From Avibacterium volantium_A (lineage in GTDB: Bacteria; Pseudomonadota; Gammaproteobacteria; Enterobacterales; Pasteurellaceae): a stretch of DNA of 30,742 nt. Shown here in pieces: positions 7,674 through 15,493 of this stretch; the first letter of the stretch is position 1, and each line of letters starts with the position of its first letter. The stretch covers positions 1 to 30,742 of the forward strand of contig NZ_JBMMGT010000029.1 in assembly GCF_049366555.1 (NCBI RefSeq), written 5' to 3'. Below the pieces are notes generated by a model. That model saw only the letters and a program-made list of their open reading frames with translations, did no database searches and had not been told where the DNA came from. A program made the translations under genes and the position numbers.

Positions 7674-9068
7674 TTAATTTTTCTTTATTTGTAAATTTTC
7701 CCCATCGTTTTGCTGAAGTCTTGTCAAAATCAAAACGAGGATTAAGCCAAACAGGCTAGAGATGAGGAATGTATAGCTAAAGGCTTGTTGTAGCTGTTCG
7801 ACAGTTTCCCCAAGGGCGTTGCGGTATAAACCTAAAATCACCGAAGAAACCGCAATGCCAATGCCAATTCCCACTTGCTGAATCACGCTTAGCATTGTTG
7901 AACCTGCGCTGGCGTTGTTGTCGGATAAATCGCCGACAGTTAAGGTGTTGATCGCGGTGAAACTGACCGACATACAACCGCCGTATGCCAATAAAATCAG
8001 CACCATCTGCCAAATTGGCGTGTGGCGTTGTAGCAAGCTCATTGCGGCAATCACGAAAGTCATCACAATGGCGGTGCTGATCAGCGTTTTCTTATAACCA
8101 AAACGAGAAAGAATTCCTCGAATCAGCGGTTTAAACGCCATTGAACTCACGGCAATTGGCACCATTAGCCAGCCTGCAACTTCTGCACTGTAATGAAATA
8201 CCACTTGGAGCATTAACGGTAGCAAAAACGGCACGCCCGAGCCACACAGGCGAATAAATAAATTAGCAATAAAGCCTAAACGAAAAGTGCGAATATGAAA
8301 CAAAGAAAGGGGCATTAGCGGATTGTGAACGCGCTTGGCATAAAGATAATAACAGGCCAGAAATGCCATTCCCACCGCCAGCACCACTAACGCAATCCAA
8401 GTTGCGGTGAAATGTTCTGCCACCAGATCCAGCCCCAAGGTCAAGCCAACCAGCCCGCCTGCAAACAGTACAAAACCCAATTTATCTAAACGGCTCACCT
8501 GCCCTTTCATATTTGGCATATAAATGCCTGCAAGGAAAATCCCTGTCAGCCCAATGGGAATATTAATTAAGAAAATCCAATGCCAGGTCATATAAGTTAC
8601 GATTAAGCCACCCAACACAGGCCCAAGAATTGGCCCAATAAGGCCTGCCATCGCCATAATATTCCACGCATTTAACAGCTGATTTTTCGGCACGCTACGG
8701 ATTATCGCAAGGCGTGCAACAGGCATCATTAACGCACCACCAAGTCCTTGTAAAATGCGAGCAAAGATCAATTGTGGCAAAGATTGCGATAAGGCGCACG
8801 CCACCGATCCCAACACAAAAACGCCAATGGCAGCACGAAAAACCTTACGCGTACCAAATTTATCCGCCGCCCAACCGCTTAACGGAATAAACAACGCCAC
8901 CGTCAAAGCGTAGCTAATGATCGCCAACTGCATATTCAGCGGCGATTCATTTAGACTGCGCGAAATGGTCGGCAACGCCGTATTCAAAATGGTCGCGTCT
9001 AGGGTTTGCATAAAAAAGGCAACGGCGGCAATCCACGCCAAGCCTGTATAATTTTTCGTTTCTGTCAT
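7674..9068 (-). CDS. mdtD: MFS multidrug efflux transporter, DHA2 family (MdtD-like)
   Basis: This is a proton-driven exporter of the 14-helix DHA2 drug family. The motifs visible are LDATILNTALPTI in helix 1, the motif A loop GWAADKFGTRKVF, and the motif C antiporter signature GLIGPILGPVLGG. Overall length (464 residues from ATG 9068) and wording are closest to MdtD as far as I can judge without a search. An upstream in-frame GTG at 9089 would add seven residues, but it lies inside an uptake signal sequence (9088-9096), so I prefer the ATG, although neither has a strong ribosome site. The gene follows mobB closely and precedes pdxH on the same strand. In E. coli MdtD sits with mdtABC, which is not the case here. 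Confidence 0.85.
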   Translation of the reverse strand: MTETKNYTGLAWIAAVAFFMQTLDATILNTALPTISRSLNESPLNMQLAIISYALTVALFIPLSGWAADKFGTRKVFRAAIGVFVLGSVACALSQSLPQLIFARILQGLGGALMMPVARLAIIRSVPKNQLLNAWNIMAMAGLIGPILGPVLGGLIVTYMTWHWIFLINIPIGLTGIFLAGIYMPNMKGQVSRLDKLGFVLFAGGLVGLTLGLDLVAEHFTATWIALVVLAVGMAFLACYYLYAKRVHNPLMPLSLFHIRTFRLGFIANLFIRLCGSGVPFLLPLMLQVVFHYSAEVAGWLMVPIAVSSMAFKPLIRGILSRFGYKKTLISTAIVMTFVIAAMSLLQRHTPIWQMVLILLAYGGCMSVSFTAINTLTVGDLSDNNASAGSTMLSVIQQVGIGIGIAVSSVILGLYRNALGETVEQLQQAFSYTFLISSLFGLILVLILTRLQQNDGENLQIKKN

Positions 9069-9095
9069 AAAAATTTTACGATTTTGCACCGCACT

Positions 9096-9596
9096 TTATT
9101 TCATTTGTTGTTGATACCAATGAAAAATAAATGCGGCAATTTGCTCAATCTGATTAATATCCAAATGTGGCAAAGTGCAGCTTAAAGAGTAATCTGTGGC
9201 GAGCGCAATCACTTTTTCATCAAGCTCAGGCAAGGCTTTCTCTATTGTCTTGCGATGCAATAAAATCTTTGCAATAGGTTCGTGTTTGAAGCCTTCCACC
9301 AAAATCAAATCCGTCAGCTGCGGATCAAATTGCGCTGCCAAATAAGTTAAACTCACAGGCCGTGGTGTTTCAGTCATCAATGCCCAACGGTTATCACAAG
9401 CCATTACCACTTGGCTTGCCCCCGCCTCTTTCATTCGCCAGCTATCCTTGCCTTCTTTATCCACCTGCGCGTTATGATGGCTGTGCTTAATCACCGCCAC
9501 ACGCAAACCTAAATCAGCAAGCTGAGGTAAAAGTTTTTCCAGCAAAGTAGTTTTGCCACTGCCACTGTATCCTGTAATGCCAAGTATTGGGCACAT
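9096..9596 (-). CDS. mobB: Molybdopterin-guanine dinucleotide biosynthesis adaptor MobB
   Basis: MobB is a GTP-binding accessory protein that assists MobA in attaching GMP to molybdopterin for DMSO-reductase-type enzymes. The N-terminus has a P-loop, GYSGSGKTTLLEK (residues 9-21), followed by VAVIKHSHH and DKEGKDSWRMKEAGAS, and later LILVEGFKHEPIAKI, all typical of MobB. At 166 residues it is full length. It is not adjacent to mobA, which lies about 8 kb away at 17808 on the same strand. In E. coli the two form one operon. Confidence 0.93.
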   Translation of the reverse strand: MCPILGITGYSGSGKTTLLEKLLPQLADLGLRVAVIKHSHHNAQVDKEGKDSWRMKEAGASQVVMACDNRWALMTETPRPVSLTYLAAQFDPQLTDLILVEGFKHEPIAKILLHRKTIEKALPELDEKVIALATDYSLSCTLPHLDINQIEQIAAFIFHWYQQQMK

Positions 9597-9679
9597 TTTA
9601 TGTCCTTTATATTAAGTAAAATGTAGCCCTATGATACCGCATTATTGGCAGCTTGTGATCTTTCACATAAATGAATAGA

Positions 9680-10114
9680 TTATTGAATAACACGCAAAAA
9701 AATCGGGCGATAACTTGCTTTTTTCTGCCAAGATTTCGATACAAAATGGACGATCAAAAAGGCAAGTGCGGTGCAAAAAACGATAAAAATGCCTTGCCAA
9801 AGTTCAGTTTGGAAAAGCTGATCGGCGATCAGCGTGGAAAGCAATAAGGTGAGTAACGGGAAAAAATACACCAGCAAACTAGACAAAATCAGTGAGCGTT
9901 CCATTAAACCGATTTCGATAATTTGCCCTGCTTTGACGGGGGTGATGGTTTCCACCTCAAAAAAATGCGCCGTGCCTGTGCCGTTCAGCTCCGCCAGAGC
10001 CGCTGAGCCACAGGCAGACTTTGCCGCGCAGCTCCCACAGGCACTTTGCGATTGGCATTTCACTTGCGCAATGCCAGATTGATAGGAAATAACTACCGCA
10101 CTTTCTTTCAGCAT
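9680..10114 (-). CDS. rseC: SoxR-reducing/sigma-E regulatory membrane protein RseC
   Basis: RseC is an inner-membrane protein encoded last in the rpoE-rseABC operon. It is linked to SoxR reduction with the Rsx complex and modestly to sigma-E activity. The sequence shows the expected N-terminal Cys cluster (CQSQSACGSCAAKSACG) and two transmembrane segments, SLILSSLLVYFFPLLTLLL and GIFIVFCTALAFLIVHFV. Length is 144 residues, near the usual 150-160. Its start codon directly follows the rseB stop codon, so the pair is probably translationally coupled. Confidence 0.93.
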   Translation of the reverse strand: MLKESAVVISYQSGIAQVKCQSQSACGSCAAKSACGSAALAELNGTGTAHFFEVETITPVKAGQIIEIGLMERSLILSSLLVYFFPLLTLLLSTLIADQLFQTELWQGIFIVFCTALAFLIVHFVSKSWQKKASYRPIFLRVIQ

Positions 10115-11074
10115 TTACTTCACCTTAATATCTTGCACGATGCGTTTTGCGGTAGAAATCGGTAGCTGCCCTACAAGGGTGAATTCGTTATCGCCAAAGG
10201 TTTCGCTATAAAAGGTTCTGGTGCCATTCCACCAGCCGTTTTTTTCTTCATTTGGTAAAATTGAGCTTGAGCGGTAAAGGGTAAAGGAAAATAATCCATC
10301 GCTGTAAAGCTGCGCTTCAATGCGTTCTTCGCCATTAGTTTCCACACTGCGATTAATCAGCTTGAAGCCATTTGGTAACCAGCTTGGCTGCCAGTTAAAG
10401 GCTTCTTTGCTTGGTTGGAAAGTGGTTTTGTCATTAATCAGCGCAGGAAACCCCATATGATTAATGGCATTGAGCAAATCATCAAATTGTTCGCTTTGAT
10501 ATAAATTTACCACGCGGAATTGTTCTAACAGATTATTTTCTCGATCTAACACATCACTGCGCAGCAACAAATGGCTTTGCTCATCAATAAAGACCACATA
10601 TTGATAGCGAAAATCATCTTTCGGCAAAATGCGAATGGTTTGTACCACACGATCTGCCACTCGGTTCCGCCCAATATAGGTGAAATCATAATTTTGTTTC
10701 AGTGCATCAAGATTGCTCCACATAATCGCAGGCAAGCTGTCCACAATATGATTAGCGTTAATCGAGAACGGAGAATAATTCGGTTGGAAATAACTCACCA
10801 CATTATCGCGTTGCACAATTTGTTGTGGCATTCCATCAAGAGTGAACAGTTGGGCGTAGGTTTTGCCGTTATGATAAATATGGCTATAACGTAGTGAAGC
10901 CATATTCGGCGTGGTTTGCACGAAAGCAATTTCATAGTTCAGATGAGAGCCTGCCTGTTGCATTTCGTCTAGCAATTGGCGGGGCTGGACTGCATCAGGT
11001 TCTGCCGCCCATAAGGGATTTACAGAAAATAGCACTAAGGAAAGTGCGGTGATTTTTTTGACCGTTTTTAACAT
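10115..11074 (-). CDS. rseB: Sigma-E regulatory protein RseB (MucB)
   Basis: RseB is a periplasmic protein that binds the periplasmic part of RseA, shields it from DegS, and senses mislocalised lipoproteins or LPS. The product has an N-terminal signal peptide (KKITALSLVLFSVNPLWA, likely cleaved after AWA-like LWA) and then the MucB/RseB domain: QQAGSHLNYEIAFVQ, SLRYSHIYHNGKTYAQL, the DGMPQQIVQRD turn and a C-terminal domain ending in GQLPISTAKRIVQDIKVK. Length is 319 residues, normal for the family. It is separated from rseA by 73 bases that hold a strong hairpin. Confidence 0.95.
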   Translation of the reverse strand: MLKTVKKITALSLVLFSVNPLWAAEPDAVQPRQLLDEMQQAGSHLNYEIAFVQTTPNMASLRYSHIYHNGKTYAQLFTLDGMPQQIVQRDNVVSYFQPNYSPFSINANHIVDSLPAIMWSNLDALKQNYDFTYIGRNRVADRVVQTIRILPKDDFRYQYVVFIDEQSHLLLRSDVLDRENNLLEQFRVVNLYQSEQFDDLLNAINHMGFPALINDKTTFQPSKEAFNWQPSWLPNGFKLINRSVETNGEERIEAQLYSDGLFSFTLYRSSSILPNEEKNGWWNGTRTFYSETFGDNEFTLVGQLPISTAKRIVQDIKVK

Positions 11075-11101
11075 CGTTATTCACACATAGGATACAAACA
11101 A

Positions 11102-11127
11102 ATTCACCACCAAAATTGGTGGTGAAT
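11102..11127 (-). terminator. Intra-operon hairpin between rseA and rseB
   Basis: Arms ATTCACCACCAA (11102-11113) and TTGGTGGTGAAT (11116-11127) are perfect complements around AA, giving an 11-bp stem with a four-base loop. On the minus strand it is followed by the T-rich TTTGTTTG. It could be a partial terminator or an mRNA processing or stability element that sets rseB-rseC expression below rpoE-rseA. No other long T-run is present, so full termination is unlikely. Confidence 0.55.
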
Positions 11128-11147
11128 AACCTAAACTTCATTCATTG

Positions 11148-11723
11148 TTATTTCTGATTTTGCAAATTTAATCTATCCGCATAAATGCGTTTTTGCAATT
11201 CGTAGCTTTGTAGCATTGAATCAATACGTTTATTTTTTTGCTCAATTTGCTCAGGCGTAATCACCGATTGGGTTGGCGCATTATAGCTCACTTCTTGCAC
11301 GGAATTGTTAAATGGCAAGGTTTGCAACACTGGTGCATCTTGATTTTCTTTGCCATTGTGAGCCATAAAACTTTGCACGCCCACCACCGCAACTAAGCAC
11401 ACGCCTGCAGCCACAGCAAATTGAGTCATCGGCATAAACCACGCTTTCAGTTTTTGCATAAATGGCGATTGCGCGGTTTCTTCTGGCATTGGTTGAGAAA
11501 CCATCGGTTGTGCCACCACAATTTCTTCTTGCTCAATTAAATCTGCCATTTTTGCAGTGAAATCCGCACCCAATAATACTTCACTTTCCTGACGCATTAC
11601 TGCACGAATAGTATGAAAATTTGCCCAGGATTTTTGTAAATCAGCATCTTGGCAAAGTTTTTCTGTCATTGCCTCGCTGATTTGTTCGCCATCAATGTAA
11701 GCGGAAAGTTGCTCTTTTTGCAT
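11148..11723 (-). CDS. rseA: Anti-sigma-E factor RseA
   Basis: RseA is a single-pass inner-membrane protein that holds sigma-E inactive until DegS, RseP and ClpXP degrade it. The N-terminal cytoplasmic domain begins with MQKEQLSAYIDGEQISEAM, as in RseA proteins, and contains WANFHTIRAVMRQES. A transmembrane segment lies around FAVAAGVCLVAVVGVQSFM (about residues 100-120), followed by a periplasmic tail with QEVSYNAPTQSVITPEQIE, the RseB-binding side. Length is 191 residues, slightly shorter than the E. coli 216. It lies directly after rpoE, 45 bases apart, as the operon logic requires. Confidence 0.94.
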   Translation of the reverse strand: MQKEQLSAYIDGEQISEAMTEKLCQDADLQKSWANFHTIRAVMRQESEVLLGADFTAKMADLIEQEEIVVAQPMVSQPMPEETAQSPFMQKLKAWFMPMTQFAVAAGVCLVAVVGVQSFMAHNGKENQDAPVLQTLPFNNSVQEVSYNAPTQSVITPEQIEQKNKRIDSMLQSYELQKRIYADRLNLQNQK

Positions 11724-11768
11724 TGTAAACTCCAGGGTTTTCTCTTTTTTAATGTTATTAATGTTGTA

Positions 11769-12344
11769 TTAGCCTTGAAGAAGGGGTTGAATTTTATTTT
11801 CGATAATCTCCCTTGCACGGAAAATGCGCGAACGCACCGTTCCTACTGGGCAATTCATAATATCGGCAATTTCTTCATAACTTAACCCTTCTAATTCACG
11901 CAAGGTGATGGCGGTTTTTAAGTCTTCTTGCATACTATGAATGGTATCAAAAATGATCTTCTTCAATTCACCAGATAACATCTGATTTTCGGGCGTATCT
12001 ACGTCCCGCAAATTTGTTCCCACATCATAGGATTCTGCCTCATCTGCCAGAATATCTTCATTCGGCGGGCGGCGTCCCTGTGCGGTTAAATAATTCTTTG
12101 CCGTGTTCACGGCGATACGATATAGCCAAGTGTAGAAAGCACTGTCACCGCGGAATGATTCAATAGAGCGATATGCTTTAATGAATGATTCTTGTACAAC
12201 ATCGGGAATATCATTCGGTGAAACATAACGGGTTAATAGCCCTGCCACCTTATTTTGATAACGCGATACCAACAAATTGAATGCTTTCTTATCTCCCTGC
12301 TGTACCCTTTCTACCAAAGCCTGATCTGTTAGCTGTTCAGTCAT
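11769..12344 (-). CDS. rpoE: RNA polymerase sigma-E factor
   Basis: This is the extracytoplasmic-function sigma factor for envelope stress. Region 2 is evident in VSRYQNKVAGLLTRYV, DIPDVVQESFIKAYRSIESF and FYTWLYRIAVNTAKNYL, and region 4 in TAITLRELEGLSYEEIADIM and CPVGTVRSRIFRAREII, including the helix-turn-helix that reads the -35 element. Length is 191 residues, identical to E. coli RpoE. It heads rpoE-rseA-rseB-rseC on the minus strand. A sigma-E-type promoter at 12403-12430 suggests it activates its own transcription. Confidence 0.97.
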   Translation of the reverse strand: MTEQLTDQALVERVQQGDKKAFNLLVSRYQNKVAGLLTRYVSPNDIPDVVQESFIKAYRSIESFRGDSAFYTWLYRIAVNTAKNYLTAQGRRPPNEDILADEAESYDVGTNLRDVDTPENQMLSGELKKIIFDTIHSMQEDLKTAITLRELEGLSYEEIADIMNCPVGTVRSRIFRAREIIENKIQPLLQG

Positions 12345-12402
12345 ATAACCTCTTATACACCTCTAACAAGCCTTGATACACAAGACAGCAAGCTCGTGTT
12401 CT

Positions 12403-12430
12403 CTTAGAGGGGTGAAAATCGTAAAAGTTC
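12403..12430 (-). promoter_or_regulatory. Sigma-E-type autoregulatory promoter of rpoE
   Basis: On the minus strand GAACTT (12430-12425) is followed by a 16-base spacer and TCTAAG (12408-12403). This fits the sigma-E pattern GAACTT-N16-TCTgA. It sits between the sdhE stop codon and rpoE and would give a leader of about 50 bases. Autoregulation of rpoE from such a promoter is known in enteric bacteria. Its use here is inferred. Confidence 0.7.
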
Positions 12431-12445
12431 AATCTTTTTATCAAA

Positions 12446-12694
12446 TTAGCTCGATAATTTTTCTTGTATATAGGAAACCATTTGCTGTAATTCAAGATCT
12501 GGCGCAGGTTTTCGGTTAAAAAACCACGAAAATAATTGCAAATCCGTTGCCGCCAATAAACGCACAAACGTGGCTTTTTGTTGCTCATCTAGCTCATCAA
12601 AATGTTGCTGAAAGAAAGGCATAATCACTTTATCTAACTCCAACATTCCACGCCGACAATCCCATTCAAGGCGAAATTTATTATATTTTTCCAT
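12446..12694 (-). CDS. sdhE: FAD assembly factor SdhE (CptB)
   Basis: SdhE is a small cytoplasmic protein that promotes covalent attachment of FAD to flavoproteins such as the succinate dehydrogenase or fumarate reductase flavin subunit. The 82-residue product shows the family hallmark RRGMLELDKVIMPFF (the conserved RGMxExD segment) and the helical LDEQQKATFVRLLAATDLQLFSWFF. The gene precedes rpoE on the same strand. A homologue of the usual partner cptA is not visible beside it. Confidence 0.92.
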   Translation of the reverse strand: MEKYNKFRLEWDCRRGMLELDKVIMPFFQQHFDELDEQQKATFVRLLAATDLQLFSWFFNRKPAPDLELQQMVSYIQEKLSS

Positions 12695-12780
12695 TTCTGT
12701 TCCCTTTTGAACTGAATAATGGGGGATTATAGCGGAATTTGCTTTTCCTTGTGCGAATAATTTCAGAGAGAAAACACAAA

Positions 12781-12804
12781 AAACCCGACATCTAAGTCGG
12801 GTTT
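12781..12804 (-). terminator. Rho-independent terminator of the fru operon
   Basis: AAACCCGAC (12781-12789) and GTCGGGTTT (12796-12804) form a nine-base stem with loop ATCTAA. Reading the minus strand, the stem is followed by a run of T. It lies 20 bases after the fruA stop and would end fruB-fruK-fruA before sdhE. Confidence 0.85.
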
Positions 12805-12823
12805 TGCTAATAATAAAGTGCGG

Positions 12824-14512
12824 TTATTTTTCCGAAAGTTTTGGCTTAATAACTGCATAAATCACGCCTGTTAGCACCGCACCAATAGCGATTGCCGCTA
12901 AATACATTAATGGCTGAGTTACAAATGGAATCACAAATAAACCACCGTGTGGTGCTTGTAAGCCGATGGATAAGCCTAAAGAAATCGCGCCAGCCACTGC
13001 ACCACCAATAATACTTGATGCAATCACGCGCACAGGATCAGCCGCCACAAATGGCAATGCACCTTCAGAAATAAAACATAAACCTAATACGAAAGACGCT
13101 TTACCCGCATCACGTTGATTGGCGGTGAATTTTTTGCGAGCCAATAATGTAGCAATTGCCATTCCAATCGGTGGCACCATACCCGCTGCCATTACCGCAG
13201 CCATTGGGGTGTAAACGCCAGAAGCGATCAAACCTGTACCGAAAGTATAAGCCGCTTTATTCACTGGGCCGCCCATATCCACACACATCATCGCACCAAG
13301 TACCGCGCCTAATAACAACGCATTGCTTTGTCCCATTGTGTTGAGCCATTCCACTAATGCGTCCATTAAGCCTTTTACTGGTGGATTGATCAGATAAATC
13401 ATCACCAAGCCGACAATCGTAGAACCGAGTAATGGCAAAATTAAAATCGGTTTTAATGAACTTAAACTCGCTGGTAATTGAATGGCTTGGTTTAAGAATT
13501 TCACCACATAACCTGCAAGCAAGCCGGCAATAATCCCGCCTAAAATCCCTGCACCTGCGGTGGTGGCAAGCATACCGCCAATTAAACCCACAGCTAATCC
13601 GGGACGATCAGCGATAGAAAACGCCACATAACCTGCGAACACGGCAATCATTAAGTGGAACGCTGCACCGCCACCAATATCCATCAAGGCTTTTGGTAAA
13701 CCACCTGCAATATTCGGATCTTTAAAGGCTTCAATCCCAAACATAAAGGAAATGGCGATCAGCAAGCCCCCTGCTACCACCAATGGCAACATATGGGAAA
13801 CCCCTGTCATCAGGTGTTTATACAAGCCTTTACGCTCACCCGTGCTTTCTTCGCTGGCTTGTACTTTAGCTGCATTTGCCCCTGTGTAAATCTTCGCCTC
13901 TTTAAAGGCTTTTTCAAATTCTTGTGCCGTTTTCTTCAGCGCAAGCCCTGTGGAGGTGCGATACATCGGCTTGCCTTCAAACTTGCTTAAATCCACATCA
14001 ATATCAGCAGCAATAAAGACAAGATCCGCATTCGCCACATCTTCAGGAGAAATAATGTTACTCGATCCCACTTGTCCACGGGTTTCCACTTTCACATTCC
14101 AGCCTTGTTTTTTAGCATATTCAGCAATAGCCTCCGCTGACATAAAAGTATGCGCTACGCCTGTTGGACAAGCGGTAACTGCCACGATATTTTTCCTTTG
14201 ATTAGAAAAATCTGGCGTATTTTGCACCGCACTTTTATTTTCCGCTGGCTGATATTCCACCGCTTCCGCCTGCGCTTGTTTTAAGGTCGCCTCTGGTGCA
14301 TTAAAGGCGTTTTCCACCTCTGCCACAAACAGTTTTTTGCCTTGTAATGCGTTGTTATTTGGCGCACCACCTAAGGCAATCACTAAATCCGCTTGGTTGG
14401 CTTCTGCCACCACTTCATCGCCTTGCTGTTTTGCTGCCGCAGCCAGCACTTGTTTAATCAAAAAGGCTTTGGCATTGCCTAATTGTTGTGTGTTTGTCAA
14501 AAAAATCTTCAT
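12824..14512 (-). CDS. fruA: PTS fructose transporter subunit IIBC
   Basis: FruA takes up fructose and phosphorylates it to fructose 1-phosphate using phosphate from FruB. The order is a degenerate IIB-like N-terminal domain (about residues 1-85), a linker, the active IIB domain with phosphorylated Cys115 in VTACPTGVAHTFM, and a long IIC membrane domain starting near HLMTGVSHMLPLVVAGGLL. The IIC substrate-site motif reads CFISEGALPFVAADPVRV. At 562 residues it is the normal size for this duplicated-IIB architecture. It follows fruK with a four-base gap. An exact USS overlaps its end (12816-12824) and another lies inside it (14226-14234). Confidence 0.96.
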   Translation of the reverse strand: MKIFLTNTQQLGNAKAFLIKQVLAAAAKQQGDEVVAEANQADLVIALGGAPNNNALQGKKLFVAEVENAFNAPEATLKQAQAEAVEYQPAENKSAVQNTPDFSNQRKNIVAVTACPTGVAHTFMSAEAIAEYAKKQGWNVKVETRGQVGSSNIISPEDVANADLVFIAADIDVDLSKFEGKPMYRTSTGLALKKTAQEFEKAFKEAKIYTGANAAKVQASEESTGERKGLYKHLMTGVSHMLPLVVAGGLLIAISFMFGIEAFKDPNIAGGLPKALMDIGGGAAFHLMIAVFAGYVAFSIADRPGLAVGLIGGMLATTAGAGILGGIIAGLLAGYVVKFLNQAIQLPASLSSLKPILILPLLGSTIVGLVMIYLINPPVKGLMDALVEWLNTMGQSNALLLGAVLGAMMCVDMGGPVNKAAYTFGTGLIASGVYTPMAAVMAAGMVPPIGMAIATLLARKKFTANQRDAGKASFVLGLCFISEGALPFVAADPVRVIASSIIGGAVAGAISLGLSIGLQAPHGGLFVIPFVTQPLMYLAAIAIGAVLTGVIYAVIKPKLSEK

Positions 14513-14516
14513 TGTT

Positions 14517-15458
14517 CTACCCTTTAATCACTGAAATTTCTACTTTTTCTAAGATTGGCGTTAATAACGCAGGATCACTCACGCCCACATTGCTTTGCGA
14601 CACGGCAAAGGCAGATACCGCACTGGCAAACGCCAAGGTGTCTTGCTGTGAAAGCGATTTGCTCAGGCCGTAAATTAGCCCTGCCACCATCGAATCGCCT
14701 GCGCCCACGGTGCTAACCACTTGCTCGCATTTTGGTGGCTTCGCTTGGATCACACCTTGTTCGCTTAACCACAAAGAACCGTCCGCGCCCATTGAAATAA
14801 TCACATTAGCAATACCTTGTGCGCGCAATTTTTCTGCGGCTGCAATAATCTCTTCAAGGGTTGGTAAGGAATGCCCTACCCAAGCCTCAAGCTCGCGATG
14901 ATTTGGTTTCACTAGCCAAGGATTGGCGGATAGCCCTGCGCTAAGCGCCGCATTGCTGCTATCTAGCACCACTTTTACGCCCGCTTGTTGTAGCTGTTTA
15001 AGCCAATCTACAAAATCTGCTGGGCTGACACCGCGTGGCAAGCTGCCACACACTGCGACAATGTCAAAATCTTTGCATAACAGCAAGGATTGCTGCACAA
15101 AATTTTGCCAATCTTGTGGTGAAATTTCATAGCCTAGGAAATTGAGATCCGTTACATCAGCTTCTGTTTCGGTGATTTTCACGTTTATGCGAGTTTTACC
15201 CGCCACACGCTGAAAGCGATCTTCTAAACCAAGTTCCGCAAACATTGTGTTGAAATCCCCTTGATTATCACGCCCAAGGAAACCACTTACCGCCACATCA
15301 ACGCCTAAATCTTTCAACACTTTTGCCACGTTGATGCCTTTGCCTGCAGGGAATAAGCCCAGGGTTTCCACCGTATTCACTTCACCCAGCTCAATACGTT
15401 TTAACCGCCCCACTAAATCATAGGCGGTATTTAACGTGATAGTTGCCACTTTTGCCAT
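14517..15458 (-). CDS. fruK: 1-phosphofructokinase
   Basis: FruK phosphorylates fructose 1-phosphate, the product of the fructose PTS, to fructose 1,6-bisphosphate with ATP. The PfkB-family features are clear: TITLNTAYDLVGRL at the N-terminus, GLFPAGKGINVAKVLKDLG as the substrate loop, and STVGAGDSMVAGLIYGL with the catalytic Asp near the end. An in-frame TTG at 15464 precedes the ATG, but AGGAG lies six bases before the ATG, so I start at 15458, giving 313 residues. It sits between fruB and fruA in the usual fruBKA order. Confidence 0.96.
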   Translation of the reverse strand: MAKVATITLNTAYDLVGRLKRIELGEVNTVETLGLFPAGKGINVAKVLKDLGVDVAVSGFLGRDNQGDFNTMFAELGLEDRFQRVAGKTRINVKITETEADVTDLNFLGYEISPQDWQNFVQQSLLLCKDFDIVAVCGSLPRGVSPADFVDWLKQLQQAGVKVVLDSSNAALSAGLSANPWLVKPNHRELEAWVGHSLPTLEEIIAAAEKLRAQGIANVIISMGADGSLWLSEQGVIQAKPPKCEQVVSTVGAGDSMVAGLIYGLSKSLSQQDTLAFASAVSAFAVSQSNVGVSDPALLTPILEKVEISVIKG

Positions 15459-15465
15459 TATCAAC

Positions 15466-15493
15466 TCCTACTCACCTAATCCTACTCACCTAA
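15466..15493. repeat. 14-bp tandem duplication at the fruB-fruK junction
   Basis: TCCTACTCACCTAA occurs twice in tandem (15466-15479 and 15480-15493). On the coding strand one copy holds the last codons and stop of fruB and the other supplies the AGGAG ribosome site of fruK, so the duplication enlarges the gap between the two genes. Confidence 0.8.
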
